A DNA stretch of 32,036 nt from Treponema sp. GTDB lineage: Bacteria > Spirochaetota > Spirochaetia > Treponematales > Breznakiellaceae. Below are positions 1-7,859 of this stretch, one piece after another (position 1 is the stretch's first letter; each line of letters starts with the position of its first letter). Location of the stretch: the NCBI GenBank assembly GCA_031268385.1, contig JAIRXH010000044.1, positions 1 through 32,036 of the forward strand, written 5' to 3'. Made by a program: the position numbers and the translations under genes. The notes beneath the pieces were generated by a model. It did not search any database. It was not told where the DNA came from and saw only the letters and a program-made list of their open reading frames with translations.

Positions 1-92
1 ACCCGTACCGGATTATTGGCGGTTATATAATCGTCTATGCAATCCGGCAGCATGATTGTCTGCCCCCGGTTTTCCCCGTGTATGAATTCCAT
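1..92 (-). CDS. IS1182-family transposase, N-terminal fragment (truncated by window edge)
   Basis: Reverse complement from ATG at 92..90 reads MEFIHGENRGQTIMLPDCIDDYITANNPVR, open to the window edge; resembles the conserved IS1182/DUF772 N-terminus (FI.G..R.Q..LLP..LDDY...NPVR). GGAGGAG Shine-Dalgarno just upstream. Confidence 0.78.
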   Translation of the reverse strand, partial: MEFIHGENRGQTIMLPDCIDDYITANNPVR

Positions 93-133
93 GCCGGCTT
101 TCTCCTCCCGTCTGAGTATACCCCGCCGCCGGA

Positions 134-148
134 ACTTTTGACACAGTC
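134..148. mobile_element. Candidate IS terminal inverted repeat (acttttgacacagtc)
   Basis: Sequence resembles IS ends of the TTTTGACACAG type, 40-55 bp upstream of the transposase start; the partner end is outside the window. Confidence 0.35.
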
Positions 149-220
149 TGAGCCGCAAAGCTCCTGGCAAAGCTGCGTTTACTTTTTCAACGTCACCATT
201 TCCCTGCATACAACATAGAG

Positions 221-270
221 CTTGTTCCAAAACCCGGTTGGTGCGCAAACTTTGTTTGCGATGGAACAAG
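221..270. repeat. Nested inverted repeat: outer cttgttcca/tggaacaag (221-229/262-270), inner cgcaaac/gtttgcg (244-250/254-260)
   Basis: Perfect complementarity read directly. Confidence 0.85.
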
Positions 271-366
271 ATCAGCAAACAAAAAGTTCGTGCTACAGGT
301 GAGGTTTGCGGTAAATTCTTTCCAAAACGGGAATTGCCGGTAACCACCCATAGTTTCCTCCTCCCG

Positions 367-630
367 GTTTTCCGGGAAAACATTTTGTTTTCCATGGAAA
401 ACGCCATGATTTCCAGAGAAAAGATTTTGGTTTCCCTGGAAAAGGTTTTAGTTTCCGTGGAAAATGCCATGGTTTCCCTGGAAACCGCCATGGTTTCCCT
501 GGAAAAGATTCCGGTTTCCCTGGAAAAGATTTTGGTTTCCCTGGAAAAGATTTTGGTTTCCGTGGAAAACGCCATGATTTCCAGAGAAAAGATTCCGGTT
601 TCCCTGGAAACCGCCGCGTTTTCCCTGGCT
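367..630. repeat. 21-bp tandem repeat array, 12 units plus partial unit, each with a TTTCC-n-GGAAA-like palindromic core
   Basis: Units such as gtttccctggaaaagattttg; translated in one frame gives VFRENIL/FSMENAM/ISREKIL/VSLEKVL/VSVENAM/VSLETAM/VSLEKIP/VSLEKIL/VSLEKIL/VSVENAM/ISREKIP/VSLETAA. Confidence 0.95.
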
Positions 631-647
631 TTTACCACAGCCGCCCC

Positions 648-738
648 GGAGTTTTACGGCATCCAAAGCCCGCGCCGCCCGCACCCCCCGCGTAACCGCC
701 GCAGTGCCGAGATCGCCTGGAGTTTCGCGGCATCCAAA
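648..738. repeat. Direct repeat ggagttttacggcatccaaa (648-667) / ggagtttcgcggcatccaaa (719-738)
   Basis: 18 of 20 positions identical by eye. Confidence 0.85.
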
Positions 739-781
739 CTCCGCGCAGCTTGCAAACTCCGCTTTGACGCCGCGAAACTCC
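719..781. repeat. Inverted repeat ggagtttcgcggc (719-731) / gccgcgaaactcc (769-781)
   Basis: 13-bp perfect arms. Confidence 0.88.
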
Positions 782-784
782 CCA

Positions 785-815
785 GCCGAAGGCGAAGCGG
801 AGCTTCGCCTTCGGC
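785..815. repeat. Hairpin gccgaaggcgaagc-gga-gcttcgccttcggc
   Basis: 14-bp perfect stem, 3-nt loop. Confidence 0.93.
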
Positions 816-840
816 CGTTGACCTCTCTCCCCAAAAGCGG

Positions 841-904
841 TATCATACTTTTGCGGCGCTGATTTGTCCGCGTTCGAATACATCGGCGCTTCCATAGTAT
901 GATA
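841..904. repeat. Inverted repeat tatcatact/agtatgata enclosing a degenerate hairpin at 856-890
   Basis: 9-bp perfect outer arms; the inner 35 nt match 1164-1198 at 26 of 35 positions. Confidence 0.8.
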
Positions 905-908
905 TTGG

Positions 909-943
909 ACTTGTGCAACAACCCGGTTGGTTGTTGCACAAGT
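909..943. repeat. Hairpin acttgtgcaacaacc-cggtt-ggttgttgcacaagt
   Basis: 15-bp perfect stem, 5-nt loop. Confidence 0.95.
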
Positions 944-1002
944 TTCGCGGATTTGACGAATTTCTTGCGGAAAGCCGCCATATCTGCTGTTTTTTAGTGG
1001 AA

Positions 1003-1154
1003 GTTGGGGCTGTCCAGGAAGGTGGTGCGCAAACTGCGTTTGCGACTTCCCGGACAGCCCTTGCATGTGCTCCCGTTTCGTTGAAACGGTGCGCAAATGC
1101 CGCATCAAGGAAGCTGTCCGAACAAGTTTTTCAAACTTTTCGGACAGCCCCAAC
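1003..1154. repeat. Compound inverted repeat: hairpins 1007-1060 and 1113-1148, small hairpin 1073-1089, and an alternative 13-bp long-range pairing 1003-1015/1142-1154
   Basis: gggctgtcc (1007-1015) pairs with ggacagccc (1052-1060); gttggggctgtcc (1003-1015) also pairs with ggacagccccaac (1142-1154); gctgtccgaa (1113-1122) pairs with ttcggacagc (1139-1148); ccgtttc-gtt-gaaacgg at 1073-1089. Confidence 0.9.
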
Positions 1155-1162
1155 TCTAGGGA

Positions 1163-1198
1163 AGCACTGATTTATTCGAATGCGAATAAATCAGTGCT
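1163..1198. repeat. Hairpin agcactgatttattcg-aatg-cgaataaatcagtgct
   Basis: 16-bp perfect stem, 4-nt loop. Confidence 0.95.
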
Positions 1199-1209
1199 AC
1201 TTTACCGTA

Positions 1210-1245
1210 GTTTTTCGCAGTTTTCCGCAGGAAAACGAGAAAAAC
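1210..1245. repeat. Imperfect hairpin gtttttcgcagttttcc-gca-ggaaaacgagaaaaac
   Basis: 7-bp perfect inner stem (1220-1226/1230-1236) plus imperfect outer stem. Confidence 0.7.
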
Positions 1246-1247
1246 CA

Positions 1248-1290
1248 TAGGGTAACGCTGATTAGCCACAAGTTAATCAGCGTTACCCTA
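1248..1290. repeat. Hairpin tagggtaacgctgatta-gccacaagt-taatcagcgttacccta, 24 nt upstream of the PPIase start
   Basis: 17-bp perfect stem, 9-nt loop. Confidence 0.95.
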
Positions 1291-1314
1291 GTATTGTTTG
1301 CGAGGTGGGTGTTT

Positions 1315-2838
1315 ATGGCTTTCAAGGGGAAAAAACCGGCCGGTCGGGAAGAAAAATCCCAAAAAGATGAAATAATCCGCCGTTTCAGGGCCAATCCCGC
1401 CCTTTTTATTGGTACCATCGTCATTCTGATCATCGTTATCGTTTCTTTTGTGCTGGTTCCGGCCCTGGCGCCCGAGGCGGGGGGAGGCTTCGGCGACCTT
1501 GTTTTCGGCGTTTACAACAAGATCCCCATCAAATACGTCGCGGACAACTATTTTTCCGGCATGGTGAGCAGTTTCGCCAGAGCCAGGCAGTCCGAAATGA
1601 CTGGGGATAATTCCCAGCTTGTCAATTTTGAAATCTGGCAGCAGGCCTATATTGAGGCGGTGCTGCAAACGGCGATTCTTGACGAAATGAACCGTTCGGG
1701 CTACGCGGCGCCCGCGGGCCTGGTGGACAGGGAGGTGGCGATGCTTCCCGATTTGCAGGAAAACGGCCGTTATTCGCCCTCGCGGTACCAGTCGCTTGAC
1801 GATTCGACCCGTCTTGCCATCTGGGAAAGGACCCGCGACAGGATAATCCGGGATAGATATGAAACGGATATAGGAGAAATGAGCGTGTCGGGGGGGGAGG
1901 CCGCCTTCATCGCCTCCATGGGGTCAGGTCAGCGCAGCTTCGACATGGTGTCTTTTTCCACAGACAATTATCCTGAAGAGGAGCAGACGGCGTTTGCGTT
2001 CGCCAATCCCGATCTTTTTACGGTTACCCGCCTTTCAAAAATCACCGTAAGTTCCGGCGAACAGGAGGCCCTGAGGGTGCTCGCCTCCATCATGGACGGG
2101 ACGACTTCCTTTGAGGAAGCCGCGCGGAGTTATTCGCAGGATGAATACGCGCAGCAGGGCGGCGACATGGGGATCAAAATGGCCTTTGAGCTTTCCGTCG
2201 AGGTTTCCGAAACCGCCGACAGGGACGCGCTTGCATCCCTTGGCGCGGGGACCTACAGCGGGATCATCAAGGTTCCTTCGGGGTGGGCCTTTTTCAGGGC
2301 GGAAGAAGCGCCTCACGCGGCCGTTATGGAAGACGAGCTCTCAAAACAGAAAATACGTTCCTACCTCAGGGAATACGAAGGCGGCCGTATGGCAGACTGG
2401 GCCGAAGGGGAAGCGCTGGCCTTTATCGCCCTTGTGGATGAATACGGATTCGCCGAAGCGGCAAATCAAAAGAACATTGCAAGGCGCAGTTTCGGGCCCC
2501 TTCCGGTCAACTACGGCAGCGTGGAACTTTTTCCCTCGCTTGAGACCGCCTCAATCACCGAGCTTCTGCCCGGAGCGACGGACGAAAATTTCTGGCTCAC
2601 CGCCTTTTCGACTCCCCTCTATACCCCCTCGGAGCCTGTCGTTCTGGGAAGAAACGTCCTGGTGCTCTTTCCCCTGGAAGAAAGCGGGGACGACGAATCT
2701 TCCGCGAATCTTATAGAATCCTACGTGTCTTACTGGATAAGCCTGCTTGCACGGCAGAGCATCCGTTCCCATTTTCTTACCAGAGACGTATTTGAGGACG
2801 GCTTCATGCAGGCCTACCGCCGCTATGTGTCGCCCTGA
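1315..2838 (+). CDS. Membrane-anchored SurA/PpiD-like peptidyl-prolyl isomerase (parvulin/PpiC type)
   Basis: Start reassigned to MAFKGKK (upstream of it is hairpin DNA); N-terminal TM segment (PALFIGTIVILIIVIVSFVLV); parvulin-like segment FEEAARSYSQDEYAQQGGDMG. Confidence 0.8.
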   Translation: MAFKGKKPAGREEKSQKDEIIRRFRANPALFIGTIVILIIVIVSFVLVPALAPEAGGGFGDLVFGVYNKIPIKYVADNYFSGMVSSFARARQSEMTGDNSQLVNFEIWQQAYIEAVLQTAILDEMNRSGYAAPAGLVDREVAMLPDLQENGRYSPSRYQSLDDSTRLAIWERTRDRIIRDRYETDIGEMSVSGGEAAFIASMGSGQRSFDMVSFSTDNYPEEEQTAFAFANPDLFTVTRLSKITVSSGEQEALRVLASIMDGTTSFEEAARSYSQDEYAQQGGDMGIKMAFELSVEVSETADRDALASLGAGTYSGIIKVPSGWAFFRAEEAPHAAVMEDELSKQKIRSYLREYEGGRMADWAEGEALAFIALVDEYGFAEAANQKNIARRSFGPLPVNYGSVELFPSLETASITELLPGATDENFWLTAFSTPLYTPSEPVVLGRNVLVLFPLEESGDDESSANLIESYVSYWISLLARQSIRSHFLTRDVFEDGFMQAYRRYVSP

Positions 2839-2859
2839 TTTCCGCCGCCCGCCTGGAGC

Positions 2860-4575
2860 ATGTTGATCCATGGACGCCTCATAGAGACCGGCCGGGGTTA
2901 TTCCCTTTCCTACCGGGGAAAAACCCTGCTTTCCGTCATGGATCCCGCCGCGCAGGCCGAGCGCGCCCTGGGAACCGTTTCCCTGGTGAACCGTACGCTG
3001 TACTTCTGTCCCTCTCCCCTGTTCGGTTACGGCCTTGAGGGATTTCTTGAACGGTTAAGCGGGGAAAGTCCCGATTCGGCGGTGCTCTGCGTGGAAGCCG
3101 AAGAAGAGCTGCTTGAACTTTCCGGCAACGCCATGAAGGGACTGCTTGAAAATCCCCGCCTGCGTCTTGCCGGAGCGGGCGATCCAGGGGCGCTCTGCGA
3201 TTTTGTCCGGGACGCCTGGGGAAGCCGCCGTTTCCGCCGTGTGGAACCGCTCCGGCTTTCGGGCGGCTGGCGGCTGCACCGGGAACTGTACGATTCCCTT
3301 GCCGGCGTACTGAGGGAAGACATCGCCCTTGAATGGGGGAACGCCGTTACCCTGATGAAGCTGGGCCGGCGCTACATGAGAAACGCCGTCCGCAACCTCG
3401 CCCTCGTTCCCTCATGCCGGAGCCTCCGGGATCTTTCCTTCGGCGCCCGGCCCGTTCTGGTCCTTGGCGCGGGGCCTTCCCTCGACGGGCTTCTTGACTG
3501 TCTTGAACGGCGTTTCGGCGAAAGCCTCCGGGACGGAGCGCCGGAAGGCTCCCGTTCCTTCAAAATAATGTGCGTGGACACGGCCCTTCCGGCCATGAGG
3601 GCGCGGCGTATCAAACCGGATCTCGCGGTGGCCCTTGAAAGCCAGCACTGGAACATCAGGGATTTTACCGGCCTTGGGGACTGGGAACTTCCTCTTGCCA
3701 TGGATCTTTCCGCCCTTCCTGAAACGGCGGAAATGCTTGGAAGCCGCGTTCATCTTTTCTTTACGCCCTGGACCCCCCTCCGCGTCTTCGGCCGTCTTGA
3801 AAAGGCGGGGCTGCTCCCGGAACGCCTGCGGCCGCTGGGATCGGTGGGTCTTGCCGCGGCGGCCGCCGCGCTCCGCCTGGGCTCGGGTCCCGTGTTGTGC
3901 GGGGGCATAGACTTTTCATTTACCCCCGACAGCTACCACGCCCGCTCGACGCCCGGACACCGTGAAAAGCTCAGGGAACACAACCGCTTTCAGGGTGTGC
4001 TCAACGCCGGCGCCGGTTTCCGTCCGGGAACCTCGGCGGCTTCCGCGAAATCGGGCGCCGCCGTGCGGAGCGACGCCGTCATGAGGGGATACCGGGATCT
4101 TTTCGAGCGGGAATTTTCCGGGACAAGGATCATCGGCATTTCAGGCGGCGGACTTCATCTGGGGGTGAAGACGGTGGACGCCGAAGAGGCCTGCGGGCTC
4201 CTGGGGGAAAACGCCGGAAGCGCCGCAGGGGAACACACGGACGCGGCCGCCGGGGAAAACGCCGGAAGGGCCGCAGGGAAAACCCGCGCCGGAAAGAAGG
4301 AGGATCTGCTCCGTTTCGTCCGGGGCGAGAGGGAAAGTCTCGCGGAACTGCGGGACATACTTACGGGGGAAACTGCCGCCGGCGCCGAAAGGCTTGACGG
4401 GCTTCTTGATGGCCTTGATTACCTGTGGGCGCACCTTCCCGGCTGCGCCGGACGCGGCGGCGCGAGGCCCCCGGCGTCCGACATCGCTTTCCTTAAAATG
4501 GTACGCGCGGAAATCGATCCTTTTCTGAAACTCTGGAAGGGCCTTGCCGAGAAACTTACACAACGCGGTTCCTGA
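2860..4575 (+). CDS. DUF115 / MptE-like (motility-associated factor type) protein
   Basis: RPVLVLGAGPSLDGLLD...FKIMCVDTALPAMRARRIKPDLAVALESQHWN is typical of the DUF115/Maf glycosyltransferase-like family. Confidence 0.75.
   Translation: MLIHGRLIETGRGYSLSYRGKTLLSVMDPAAQAERALGTVSLVNRTLYFCPSPLFGYGLEGFLERLSGESPDSAVLCVEAEEELLELSGNAMKGLLENPRLRLAGAGDPGALCDFVRDAWGSRRFRRVEPLRLSGGWRLHRELYDSLAGVLREDIALEWGNAVTLMKLGRRYMRNAVRNLALVPSCRSLRDLSFGARPVLVLGAGPSLDGLLDCLERRFGESLRDGAPEGSRSFKIMCVDTALPAMRARRIKPDLAVALESQHWNIRDFTGLGDWELPLAMDLSALPETAEMLGSRVHLFFTPWTPLRVFGRLEKAGLLPERLRPLGSVGLAAAAAALRLGSGPVLCGGIDFSFTPDSYHARSTPGHREKLREHNRFQGVLNAGAGFRPGTSAASAKSGAAVRSDAVMRGYRDLFEREFSGTRIIGISGGGLHLGVKTVDAEEACGLLGENAGSAAGEHTDAAAGENAGRAAGKTRAGKKEDLLRFVRGERESLAELRDILTGETAAGAERLDGLLDGLDYLWAHLPGCAGRGGARPPASDIAFLKMVRAEIDPFLKLWKGLAEKLTQRGS
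4203..4298 (+). repeat. Coding 24-nt (8-aa) degenerate tandem repeat: GENAGSAA/GEHTDAAA/GENAGRAA/GKTRAGKK
   Basis: Includes 28-nt near-identical copies at 4203-4230 and 4251-4278 (26/28). Confidence 0.75.
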
Positions 4576-6076
4576 AACCGGCCGGACAAATTCCCGCGTA
4601 CTCCCTGAAATTTTTTGAAAAAACACGGTAATCGGCGTACCCTACTTTTTCGGAAATTTCATAGATTTTTTCGCTGCTTTCACGGAGCAGTACCTTTGCC
4701 TTTTCCATGCGGCGCCTGGTAAGGTATTTAAGAAAAGACTCTCCCGCGCATTCGCCGAACATTTTTGAAAAATAGGAAGCGTTTAACCGCAGGGCGCGGG
4801 CGGTACCGGCCATGGTAAGCGGCCTGGAATAGTGCTTTTCGATATAATCCAGCGCCTGCAAAAAATTCCGCTTGACGCCGACCTGTCTTTCGGGCGGCAG
4901 GCGTTCAGGCAGAAGAACAAGTTTTTTGTGCAGGTCTTCCTGCCGCCAGGCCGTTTCAATTTCATCGCGTATCACCCGCAGTTCTCCGTCTTCAAGCTCC
5001 CAGACGCGGCCTATGCCGGAAACAAGGGAAGAAAAGAACGCGATTAGATCGCGGGGATTTATCTGTTCCGCGCCGCCGTTAATTATCCCGAATATCTCCT
5101 CCACCCAGGCCCTGTACCCGGCAAAGCGCCGGTTTGCAAGCAGCACGACGGGCTTCACGGACCGGAAATCGGCGGCAAGGGGTTTTTCCCTGCGGCCGCA
5201 CAGTTCATCGTATATGAACGTATGCTGTTTCGCGTAAACCAGATTGTACAGGAGGGCCGTCTCCGCCTGATTATAGGAAAGCCAGCCGTCTTCAAAGCGC
5301 GTCCAGCCTCCTTCCCCGGTAAAGGAGGCGGCCTCCGTCATTTCAGGCAGGTTTCCGCGAAACACGCCGCTCATGAGTGCCGAGGCGCGGGGGGCATCAT
5401 GAGCGCCTTGACGGGCCTTGAAAAAAAGGCACGCGTATTCCGTGGCGGACGGCTGAAAGAGAAGGTATCTGGTCCGGGATCCTTCAACGGCGCCTGTCAT
5501 CATTGTTTCGGGAGAAAACTCCCGTGAAGAACAATCGGGCCTTCTGCATATTCCCGCGCGTACAAAAGGCGTTTCTTCCGTGTCTATGCCGAACCCGGAC
5601 AGCAAAATGTCCCGGTCCGGGGGCTGCGCGTCAATATGCTTAAGCCACAGGGTAAGGCGGTCAAGGCCGGCGGATCTGAACCTGCGGAGAATAGACTCGT
5701 CTTCCCGTACCGCATCAAGGCATTTTTCAACCGCCTCCCGCAGGGCGTCCTCGTTGACGGGCTTGAGAAGATAATCCGAGACGCCGAGTTTTAACGCCGT
5801 CCGCGCGTATTCGAAATCGGAAAACCCGCTGATGACAATAATGCGCCTGGGATCGACTGTTTCCCTTACCGCCTCAATCATTTCAAGCCCGCTGAAATTC
5901 GGCATCTTGATGTCGGTAATTACAATGTCGGGCTTCTTTTCGCGTACCATCTCCACCGCGCCGAGGCCGTCCCTTGCCGTGAGGATCGTATCAATCCCCA
6001 GGGAGGCCCAGTCTATTGCCCCGGCGATACCTTCCCTTATCCACTTTTCATCGTCACAAACCAGCAGACTGGACAT
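4556..6076 (-). CDS. YesN-type response regulator with AraC-family DNA-binding domain
   Basis: MSSLLVCDDEKWIREGI...DIVITDIKMPNFSGLEMIE receiver; C-terminal AraC HTH (LNASYFSKMFGECAGESFLKYLTRRRMEKAKVLL...VGYADYRVFSKNFREYAGICPAGFR). Confidence 0.93.
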   Translation of the reverse strand: MSSLLVCDDEKWIREGIAGAIDWASLGIDTILTARDGLGAVEMVREKKPDIVITDIKMPNFSGLEMIEAVRETVDPRRIIVISGFSDFEYARTALKLGVSDYLLKPVNEDALREAVEKCLDAVREDESILRRFRSAGLDRLTLWLKHIDAQPPDRDILLSGFGIDTEETPFVRAGICRRPDCSSREFSPETMMTGAVEGSRTRYLLFQPSATEYACLFFKARQGAHDAPRASALMSGVFRGNLPEMTEAASFTGEGGWTRFEDGWLSYNQAETALLYNLVYAKQHTFIYDELCGRREKPLAADFRSVKPVVLLANRRFAGYRAWVEEIFGIINGGAEQINPRDLIAFFSSLVSGIGRVWELEDGELRVIRDEIETAWRQEDLHKKLVLLPERLPPERQVGVKRNFLQALDYIEKHYSRPLTMAGTARALRLNASYFSKMFGECAGESFLKYLTRRRMEKAKVLLRESSEKIYEISEKVGYADYRVFSKNFREYAGICPAGFRNRVV

Positions 6077-7859
6077 GCTCCGCCTCCACAAAAACGGGAA
6101 CGCGGACATACACACGAGTCCCCGCGCCCGGAACGCTTTCTATTTTAAGGCCGTATCTGTTTCCGTAATGTATCTTTATCTGCATGTTGATGTTGCGAAG
6201 CGCGAAATTGCCCACTTCATTCATATCGTTCCTTTCCAGGGAATGCCGCAGATCTTTCAGTTTTTCGGGAGAAATACCCGCGCCCGTGTCGCTTACGGTA
6301 AAAACCAGATCGTCTCCGTCCGGCGCGCACGAAAGTTCCACAATGCCGTTGTCCGCCTTTCCCTCAATGCCATGATTCAGGGCGTTCTCAAGCAGGGGCT
6401 GGAATATGTATTTCAGCGTCCTTAATCCGTAAAGCGATCTGTCAATGTTCACGACAAAATCAACAATAAAATCACTTTTTATCGCGTAAATGTTCATGTA
6501 ACTTTCCGCCATCTGTATTACCTGTTTTATGGTAATAATGTCCTGACCTTCACTGAGCGCGATTCTGAAATAGGAAACCAGGGAAGAAACAAGGCTCGTG
6601 ATCTGGGGAACCTTGTTGATCCTCGCCATCCAGTGTATCGCGTCCAGCGTGTTGTATAAAAAATGTGCGTTGATTTGATACCCCATCATTTTAAGGCGAA
6701 GATCCTTCTTGACAAGTTCATCCTGATAGAGTTTTTCCATCATGCTTGCGAGGTTTTTCGACATCTCGTTAAATCCGTCATAGAGAAGACCGATCTCGTC
6801 TTTTCTGACAAGGGGAATGGTACAGTCAAGTTCTCCGTCCTTGACCCGGCGCATGGCCCCGAAGAGAACCTGCAGGGGATTAAGCAGATTTATCGAAAGA
6901 ATCCAGGCAATGCCCGTACTGAGCAGAATAAAAATGACAATGACCAGAAACACCACCCTGGTGATCATCCTGTTTTGGTATACTATCTGCCGGTAGGGAG
7001 CGAAGACAAAAACTTTCCATTTGTAGGGTAAAATATTGGAATAGGACACCAGAAATTTTTCACCGTTTATCGTTTCAAGATAATAGCCTGAATTCCCGCT
7101 TTCCTCCGCGGCCGTAAAAACACGGTCAAAGAGTTCAATGGTAACAGGCGATCCGTAACCGGAAACAATGCCGCCGCCGCTGTCGGCAATTATGATGCTG
7201 CGGGGATCATCCCGCAGAAAATTCTGGACAAGCTGGCTTTGAACGGCCTTTATGTCCAGATTGATGGAGATATAGCCGTCGGGAAGGTAATTCCCCATGC
7301 TCCTTACGGACACAAAGAGGGATATAACCTCTTCGCCGTTTATTTTCGCGCGGGGAGACACCGACGGGCTTGCGGCCATATAGACGCCGCGATCCCGGCC
7401 GGAGGCCGTCCGCGGCCATTCAAGGCCGGACAGATCCCCCGTATAAATATTCGAAGAAACATTGTTGCTTGCAAAGAGCCAGTTCTGCTCACGGGAATAA
7501 ATAGTGACGCTGTGTATCATGTTGTCGGTAAATTGTATGTTCCCCGTGAGGAACACGAGGTGCGCCATATTTTCCGCGTAATTACTGTCGGTCACGTTCA
7601 TGGGGGCGAGTATCAGGTTCCGCACGGTTCTGTTTACCGCCATGTTGAGCAGATCCTGATAGAATTTCCCGGTAATAAGGCGGAAGCGGTCGGAAAAATA
7701 ATCCAGGCGGGCCGTATATACGGAGCCGGTGTTTTTTTCTACTATATCCATTGACTGGCGGGAAATAAAGAACGAACAAAAAATCAGGGGCAGAATGATA
7801 ATCACCGAAAAAAGGACGAACAGTTTTCCCTGCAGACGCGATCTGAACCTGAAACGCAT
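6054..7859 (-). CDS. YesM-type sensor histidine kinase (HisKA_7TM-less, His_kinase/HATPase)
   Basis: N-terminal TM, HAMP-like segment, LKMMGYQINAHFLYNTLDAIHWMARIN, FQPLLENALNHGIEGK, VSDTGAGISPEKL. The start could instead be 7877. Confidence 0.93.
   Translation of the reverse strand: MRFRFRSRLQGKLFVLFSVIIILPLIFCSFFISRQSMDIVEKNTGSVYTARLDYFSDRFRLITGKFYQDLLNMAVNRTVRNLILAPMNVTDSNYAENMAHLVFLTGNIQFTDNMIHSVTIYSREQNWLFASNNVSSNIYTGDLSGLEWPRTASGRDRGVYMAASPSVSPRAKINGEEVISLFVSVRSMGNYLPDGYISINLDIKAVQSQLVQNFLRDDPRSIIIADSGGGIVSGYGSPVTIELFDRVFTAAEESGNSGYYLETINGEKFLVSYSNILPYKWKVFVFAPYRQIVYQNRMITRVVFLVIVIFILLSTGIAWILSINLLNPLQVLFGAMRRVKDGELDCTIPLVRKDEIGLLYDGFNEMSKNLASMMEKLYQDELVKKDLRLKMMGYQINAHFLYNTLDAIHWMARINKVPQITSLVSSLVSYFRIALSEGQDIITIKQVIQMAESYMNIYAIKSDFIVDFVVNIDRSLYGLRTLKYIFQPLLENALNHGIEGKADNGIVELSCAPDGDDLVFTVSDTGAGISPEKLKDLRHSLERNDMNEVGNFALRNINMQIKIHYGNRYGLKIESVPGAGTRVYVRVPVFVEAEHVQSAGL

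Noticed and set aside
367-630. CRISPR array
   Set aside because: Units are contiguous 21-bp repeats without unique spacers, and no cas genes are in the window.
238-897. 219-aa + strand ORF over the repeat array
   Set aside because: No recognisable domain, no clear ribosome-binding site, low-complexity heptads from DNA repeats, and it runs through hairpins; competing - strand ORFs are just as open.
448-1153. - strand ORFs 448-981 and 632-1153
   Set aside because: Overlap each other and the hairpin array; composition looks like translated repeats and palindromes.
1180-1314. N-terminal extension of the PPIase ORF
   Set aside because: The extension translates two hairpins; MAFKGKK at 1315 with gaggtg upstream is a better start.
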